Positions 60,701 to 64,000 of a stretch of DNA of 64,000 bases are shown here, piece by piece. The DNA lies in the NCBI GenBank assembly GCA_021234535.1, contig CM037838.1:29303969-29367968 (forward strand), given 5' to 3'. A program made the translations under genes and the position numbers. The notes beneath the pieces were generated by a model that made no database searches, had not been told where the DNA came from, and saw nothing but the letters and a program-made list of their open reading frames with translations. The stretch comes from Stichopus chloronotus (taxonomy: Eukaryota > Echinodermata > Holothuroidea > Aspidochirotida > Stichopodidae). Each line of letters opens with the position of its first letter. The first letter of the stretch is position 1.

Positions 60701-61707
60701 TTGAGGGTGAGCTGAAAAGGGCGTTAAATAAAAGCTGAAAAGGGCGTCGGTAATCCATTGGAGTCTTCCAAGGGGGCGACAACCCCCCCCCCCCCAACTG
60801 TATTGTAGCTCCGCCACTGTGACTTTATTTATTGTTAAGTATTACAAACCGCCAATAATTCGTCATCTTTGGTATGCACGTACAATTTATTTCAGGCAAT
60901 ATTGATGTACATAGCACTCTGCTTGTTTTATCGTCAGATCCCTGTAGGGAGGATACCCTTGTTTCAGGTGGCTGGCCACTTAATTTCACTTCTCCGTCTC
61001 AAGAGACTGGATTTCGACCAGGTGGTACGGTTGCAACCTTAGCATGTCCACGTGGATATCACATGTCTGGAGAACAAATATGTCATACTGGAACTTGGAG
61101 AGGAAGTGAACTGTCTTGTAACATTAGTATGTAAATCATACTTTTTTACATAAAATTAATTGTTCTGCAATATGATGCAAAATAATGTAAAGGACAATCT
61201 GGTTTAACCCACCATTCCGTTAAACCGTTAAAAAAAATGTCGACGCCAAATTCTTAAGACTTGTCACCAAACACTTCCCGATAGGCCACAAGCTGCACAA
61301 AATCTTCAATAGAAATACGTTAAAGGTTAGCTACAGTTGCATGAAGAACATGAATATGATTATTAAGTCACATAACACAAACCTCATGAAAAAAAAAAAA
61401 TCAATGACCCCTCCCCGATAAACATGCAACTGTAGGTTTAAGCTGCCCTTACAACAGTTCTGTTACGCATGCATCTATACTAAACAAATCTATGATTGTG
61501 ATATGGACGAAAAGTGTTTCTTCGTTACAGTCCAATGCCAGCATGAACGATTGAAACACGGTAGAGTGAGATATAAACCCCCTCGTCCAGAGCATGGTAC
61601 ATTGCGTACATTCCAGTGTAGTCAAGGTTACCATTTTCTCAGTCCCCCGGATGAATCCAGATGTGACGTAGGTGAATGGACAGGAGAACTGCCATTATGC
61701 GTCGAAG
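48648..61707 (+). CDS. Secreted WAP-like plus multi-CCP (sushi) protein, 3' end not reached
   Basis: Fourteen exons, all with phase-1 borders: signal peptide (48648-48711), WAP-like domain (50542-50679), and 13 CCP domains in twelve exons up to 61707. CCP (sushi) modules are about 60-residue, two-disulphide domains of complement regulators, receptors and adhesion proteins. The mix of WAP-like and many CCPs is reminiscent of the complement-related mosaic proteins of echinoderms, but no protease, vWA, EGF or transmembrane segment is seen in the window. The final exon still has a phase-1 donor, so the gene continues or ends beyond a further exon. Three exons (52621, 56845, 59971) each carry one extra base. 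Several N-glycosylation sequons occur. Function in immune recognition or adhesion is inference. I cannot assign a known gene name. Confidence 0.85.
48712..50541 (+). other. WAP-CCP gene intron 1
   Basis: 1.8 kb, AT-rich. It holds a TG-rich microsatellite (50105-50165), a 16-base poly-C run (50234-50249) and T runs. No exon is recognised. Confidence 0.6.
50234..50249. repeat. Poly-C run (16 C)
   Basis: In intron 1 of the WAP-CCP gene. A shorter C run lies at about 50480-50489. Confidence 0.9.
50542..50679 (+). CDS. WAP-CCP gene exon 2: WAP-like eight-cysteine domain
   Basis: Encodes [20 protein letters not shown], then [26 protein letters not shown]. Eight Cys are spaced C-11-C-3-C-5-C-6-C-1-C-3-C-3-C. 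The last six match the WAP four-disulphide core, including the GLSCM end (compare GHVCM in WAP proteins). The usual adjacent CC pair is split by one Val (CVC). WAP domains are often protease inhibitors or antimicrobial. Acceptor ttacag, donor gtaagg. Confidence 0.75.
50680..51750 (+). other. WAP-CCP gene intron 2
   Basis: Has GT-rich microsatellites (50751-50808 and near 50995-51013) and a short 16-bp duplication at 51401-51430 (tgattctatgaat). No exon is recognised. Confidence 0.6.
51751..52143 (+). CDS. WAP-CCP gene exon 3: CCP1 and CCP2 in one exon
   Basis: 393 bases, phase 1 to phase 1. CCP1 (51753-51920) and CCP2 (51969-52136) are each exactly 168 bases from first to last Cys, joined by a 16-residue linker without an intron. 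Their second halves are nearly the same: [20 protein letters not shown] / [20 protein letters not shown], then W.G.EPVC. Each has the four Cys and the Trp of a CCP and an NRT sequon. Acceptor tttgcacag, donor gtgaaa. Confidence 0.93.
52621..52804 (+). CDS. WAP-CCP gene exon 4: CCP3, with a +1 frameshift
   Basis: Begins [18 protein letters not shown] in the phase set by the acceptor, but that frame stops near 52696. One base over, [19 protein letters not shown], then [15 protein letters not shown], completes a normal CCP up to a phase-1 donor (gtgggt). The exon is 184 bases (3n+1), while the intact CCP exons are multiples of three. The extra base lies around 52665-52680. It is either an assembly error or a real lesion. 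Confidence 0.85.
52805..53687 (+). other. WAP-CCP gene intron 4
   Basis: AT-rich; no exon or repeat is recognised. The preceding intron (52144-52620) is likewise featureless. Confidence 0.6.
53688..53858 (+). CDS. WAP-CCP gene exon 5: CCP4
   Basis: 171 bases. Encodes [19 protein letters not shown] through [19 protein letters not shown] and [12 protein letters not shown]: four Cys, the NG and GY positions and the Trp of a canonical CCP. Acceptor ttgtctgcag, donor gtgaga, phase 1 both sides. Confidence 0.94.
53859..54733 (+). other. WAP-CCP gene intron 5
   Basis: Open frames occur (for example 54094-54357), but they lack CCP cysteines and splice context. I take it as plain intron. Confidence 0.6.
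54734..54913 (+). CDS. WAP-CCP gene exon 6: CCP5
   Basis: 180 bases. Encodes [18 protein letters not shown], then [19 protein letters not shown] and [11 protein letters not shown] canonical CCP with an NGT and an NIT sequon. Acceptor ggtttatag, donor gtaagt. Confidence 0.94.
54914..56104 (+). other. WAP-CCP gene intron 6
   Basis: AT-rich, 1.2 kb. A 91-codon minus-strand frame (55748-56023) ends with a CPVCGKH word, but I see no support for it as a gene. Confidence 0.55.
56105..56284 (+). CDS. WAP-CCP gene exon 7: CCP6
   Basis: 180 bases. Encodes [37 protein letters not shown] and [11 protein letters not shown]: four Cys, Trp and an NWT sequon. It resembles CCP5 most (x.VRC/IKC.AP......S, LRGS). 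Acceptor atcatacag, donor gtgagt. Confidence 0.93.
56845..57031 (+). CDS. WAP-CCP gene exon 8: CCP7, with a +1 frameshift
   Basis: The first half ([20 protein letters not shown], to GFRLSY) is in the acceptor phase. One base over, [30 protein letters not shown], completes the domain and leads to a phase-1 donor (gtaggt at 57032). The exon is 187 bases (3n+1). The shift is near 56935-56945 (ctaagttatgcc). In the unshifted frame the Cys pattern is lost and a stop ends the exon. Confidence 0.82.
57032..58119 (+). other. WAP-CCP gene intron 8
   Basis: AT-rich, with short A/T runs. No exon or known repeat is seen. Confidence 0.55.
58120..58344 (+). CDS. WAP-CCP gene exon 9: CCP8, long divergent
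   Basis: 225 bases. Encodes [17 protein letters not shown], then [36 protein letters not shown] and EWSSPQPEC. There are five Cys rather than four, with an added Cys in the long first loop (NVSC). This suggests a free thiol or a partner elsewhere. Acceptor ccctttgcag, donor gtaaga. It is the longest CCP exon here with a single domain. Confidence 0.85.
58345..59241 (+). other. WAP-CCP gene intron 9
   Basis: Contains the AT-rich palindromic minisatellite at 58445-58622. Otherwise AT-rich and unassigned. Confidence 0.6.
58445..58622. repeat. AT-rich minisatellite of palindromic units
   Basis: Irregular repeats of the words taatttgtaa, tgacaaat and gataatttgtaataaaaa. Many units pair atttgt with acaaat, so each unit can fold into a hairpin. 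Seven to nine diverged units. Confidence 0.75.
59242..59430 (+). CDS. WAP-CCP gene exon 10: CCP9 (type A)
   Basis: 189 bases. Encodes [20 protein letters not shown], then [20 protein letters not shown] and [16 protein letters not shown]. Four Cys with several N-glycosylation sequons (NES, NTT, NST). The CDVG.WT..IPDC.EG end recurs in CCP11 and CCP13. Acceptor ttttgacag, donor gtaaaa. Confidence 0.93.
59431..59970 (+). other. WAP-CCP gene intron 10
   Basis: The first 200 bases are very pyrimidine-rich (59455-59640). No exon is seen. Confidence 0.6.
59971..60169 (+). CDS. WAP-CCP gene exon 11: CCP10 (type B), with a +1 frameshift
   Basis: The acceptor-phase frame gives [20 protein letters not shown] and then a stop near 60070. 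One base over, [20 protein letters not shown] and [15 protein letters not shown] complete the CCP to a phase-1 donor (gtatgg). The length is 199 bases (3n+1), with one extra base in the region 60015-60055. The VGNWEVEF start is shared with CCP12 (SGGWPLNF). Confidence 0.85.
60533..60706 (+). CDS. WAP-CCP gene exon 12: CCP11 (type A)
   Basis: 174 bases. Encodes [38 protein letters not shown] and [15 protein letters not shown]. Four Cys, with the same .G.WT..LP.C.EG end as CCP9 and CCP13. Acceptor ttcctatag, donor gtgagc. The preceding intron is 363 bases and featureless. Confidence 0.94.
60783..60795. repeat. Poly-C run (13 C)
   Basis: Lies in the 231-base intron between CCP11 and CCP12. Confidence 0.9.
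60938..61126 (+). CDS. WAP-CCP gene exon 13: CCP12 (type B)
   Basis: 189 bases. Encodes [38 protein letters not shown] and [12 protein letters not shown], with NFT and NIS sequons. It lacks a Pro before the last Cys. It pairs with CCP10 by GxWxxxF near the start and by the short C..G.W+G...SC end. Acceptor atcgtcag, donor gtatgt. Confidence 0.93.
61127..61530 (+). other. WAP-CCP gene intron 13
   Basis: About 400 bases of AT-rich sequence with short A runs. Nothing else is seen. Confidence 0.6.
61531..61707 (+). CDS. WAP-CCP gene exon 14: CCP13 (type A)
   Basis: 177 bases. Encodes [51 protein letters not shown]. Four Cys, with the type-A end. The donor gtaagc in phase 1 shows that a further exon follows. 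None is recognisable before 64000. Acceptor ttcgttacag. Confidence 0.93.
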
Positions 61708-64000
61708 GTAAGCTCTTGAAAATACAGTTCGTGCACACAAGTCATATCTCACAAACGTTTAAGTTCCATATTTAATTCGAAACAGTCATTGCATTACACC
61801 TTGCCATGTAGGTACGTAAGAGCATATGGTTGAACTTATATGAGTGAACACATTAAGTCTTAGCCTACACCATTTCTTCACAGGATAGCTACCATGGAAG
61901 ATGGCCACATCCCTCAGCAACGTATATTGTCACCAGAAGAGAAACATCATACATAAACAGCAAAATAGTAAAATTCCAGTAATACCAGATCCGAGCCGAT
62001 AATTATCGTTTGTTATCTTCGCGTCGATTTCGAAGAAGACTTATGTGACCCTTATTGTAAAGTGCACCCATCATTCGTATTATTTTAAACTTAAGCACAG
62101 TACTGGAATAAATTATTTGGTTGGGTCAGAAATACCCAATTACACGGAAAAAACCAAAGAAACACAAAATTCCTTTCAAATAATAGATGATCTCTAGAAA
62201 ATCATTGTTATAATAGTATTAAACAAAGATAGACCACAATTGTGTAGTTTTGTTTACTTCAAGCATCAAGCCCAAATCTCTTGATGTTTAAACTGTGACT
62301 TCTGAGAATATGTTATGTTTTTTCCTTGAATATGAATTTCAAGGCAGATGGTTTTTTTCAAATTGTGTAAGATGCATGGATTCATAATTTATACGTCAGT
62401 GCGTAATGTATGAAATAACCTTATGGTTGAAAATACATATGGCGTTCTCCACTGATATTTTGATGATGGTACTCAATACGTCACCGGTTCATTCTTCTGA
62501 TTAATGCATTACAATCTCTTCTTTAGCAATTCTTTTAACTATACGGTTCATTACGGTAAGACCTCAAGAGACTAAGAGCATAGCAAACTTTGTTGCTTGT
62601 GACCCTGACACCTGCGGGCCTTCAAAAAATTTGACGGGGCCAAGGGTTTCAAATACGTTTGCTTCAATGCAGAGTCTTTACAACAGCAAATCGATATTAC
62701 GGAGTTCCGCTCGTATGTGGTGATTGTCCATAAATAGACCCATGTACATTACAGAGTGTACAGATCAAATGTAGATCAAGGCATCTTCCTTTTATTTATT
62801 CTCTTACGTACTAGAATACTAGACAATGTTATTCATTATTGTACAGTTTGGTTAGCCATTGGGAGACGGGTATTCTGTGTACCCAGAAGATACCCCTTGC
62901 GAGGAACGGTCGATTAGGGATGATAACCTAGATATACTGGACGTGATGGACTAGGGCGAAAATCTCTGAGCGTGCAGGTTTCATTTGTGTGCATCATGAA
63001 TTTCCAATGCTAAAACGACGTATCAGTCAAGTTATGTTCGAGACAATTGGGAGTTAGGTTCCATCTAGAAAAAAATGTAAAGACTGGTCGATAATCATCG
63101 CTTAAAAATCTCCAAAAAGTTGTAAAGATTGAACAACAGGGAACAGATCATCTGTGATGCCTCGTCCTTAGGAAAAGGTAAGCTGCGTGTGTAGTCTATA
63201 CGGATGCAACTATCAACATTCTGTAAAGCGTGATCTCTCACCGGAGATGTGTGTTATATTTGTAAGACTTGAGATTCTAGTTGTAGGTCGAGATGACGGT
63301 CTAACCATGGAGCTTTCTTTTTTTTTTGTTAAAACTAATCACTTCTTCAACTTCCCATTTCGTCTGCATCACTATGAACGAAACTTGAACTCGCAACAAT
63401 ATATAAATATGATAGTACGTTCATTCTAGAAATATCGTTGGTTAGGATCAGGAATTATGGGTTCTTGGATTTTTGCTACAGTATTTTTTAATCACTTTTA
63501 CTCCAACAAACAGCAGTTCATCCAAAGTTCAGATCAACTTTTTAATCATACCGTCGTGCATGAAATATGACCCAAACTGAGCGCTAATAGATAGAAATAA
63601 TCAAACACGGTACGTGCACAAGTTGAACGCAAAATGATGTAGCAATGCTGTTTTGATTTAATCAATATATCAATTCACTTGATTAAATTGATCCACGATG
63701 TTAACTTTAGCCGATTGTAAAATTCTATAAAGAATATAAGGAGGAGTTGATGCATGATAGCAGGCGTCTACTACGTTTTCTGTTTATTCTTTTAATCTTG
63801 TTTGAGGGATTGGCTGTAAATTTTAAAAAATACATTGCCTGAAATAGCAGTTTCATTGTAAACAAGCGTAGGGGGTAAATAGGTGAAATGGGTTTTATAT
63901 ATGATGTTTCATTTTTCAAAAAGCACTTTTTTATATATCTTACATGAAATTTCTTATTGATAAATCTGAAAAGAAATTGAAGATATCTGAAACTGAATTT
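61708..64000. other. Downstream of the last recognised CCP exon
   Basis: 2.3 kb of AT-rich sequence with no CCP-like exon, RNA gene or known repeat that I can recognise. It is probably an intron of the same gene, whose next exon lies beyond the window. Confidence 0.5.

Noticed and set aside
61860..61960. Possible exon after an acceptor-like ttcttcacag at about 61883
   Set aside because: No CCP cysteines follow, and the phase set by the previous donor meets a stop at once.

Overview
This is a eukaryotic genomic window: short exons with GT/AG borders, long AT-rich introns, abundant microsatellites and retroelement relics. It comes from a marine invertebrate deuterostome, most likely an echinoderm. 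That placement rests on the protein sequences and the repeat mix, and I cannot name the species.

Three genes are supported. (1) 1-~6517, plus strand: the 3' end of a PRRC2/BAT2-like gene, with a 1.7-kb low-complexity exon (638-2353), a terminal coiled-coil exon (3797-4082) that carries an apparent +1 frameshift in a G-run, and a long 3' UTR. (2) ~9088-41087, minus strand: a complete six-exon peroxiredoxin-6 gene. Its exons join into an intact 218-residue protein, but the introns total about 31 kb. It is tail-to-tail with PRRC2. (3) 48648-61707 and probably beyond, plus strand: a secreted or cell-surface mosaic protein with a signal peptide, an eight-cysteine WAP-like domain and 13 CCP/sushi domains. 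All exons have phase-1 borders. Three CCP exons each carry a +1 frameshift.

The PRDX6 introns and the 41-48 kb gap are packed with repeats. Two composite families each have ~145-bp tandem core units and a microsatellite in or after the right arm. Family 1 has inverted ends, and its core holds closely packed TGACCT nuclear-receptor half-sites in DR4/DR4/DR1 spacing. Other elements are an L2/CR1-like LINE (minus) split by a 1.4-kb hAT-like element with clean 15-bp inverted ends and a 5-bp target duplication, a Tx1/L1-like LINE (plus), and Ty3/gypsy and BEL/Pao-like gag relics lying between paralogous pieces of family 1.

The three genes have no evident functional link. PRRC2 proteins are cytoplasmic RNA-associated proteins, PRDX6 is a peroxide and phospholipid-hydroperoxide reductase, and the CCP gene looks like a complement-type or adhesion-type recognition protein. 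The most interesting material is the WAP-CCP gene, with its alternating two-domain duplication, and the composite ~145-bp repeat families.
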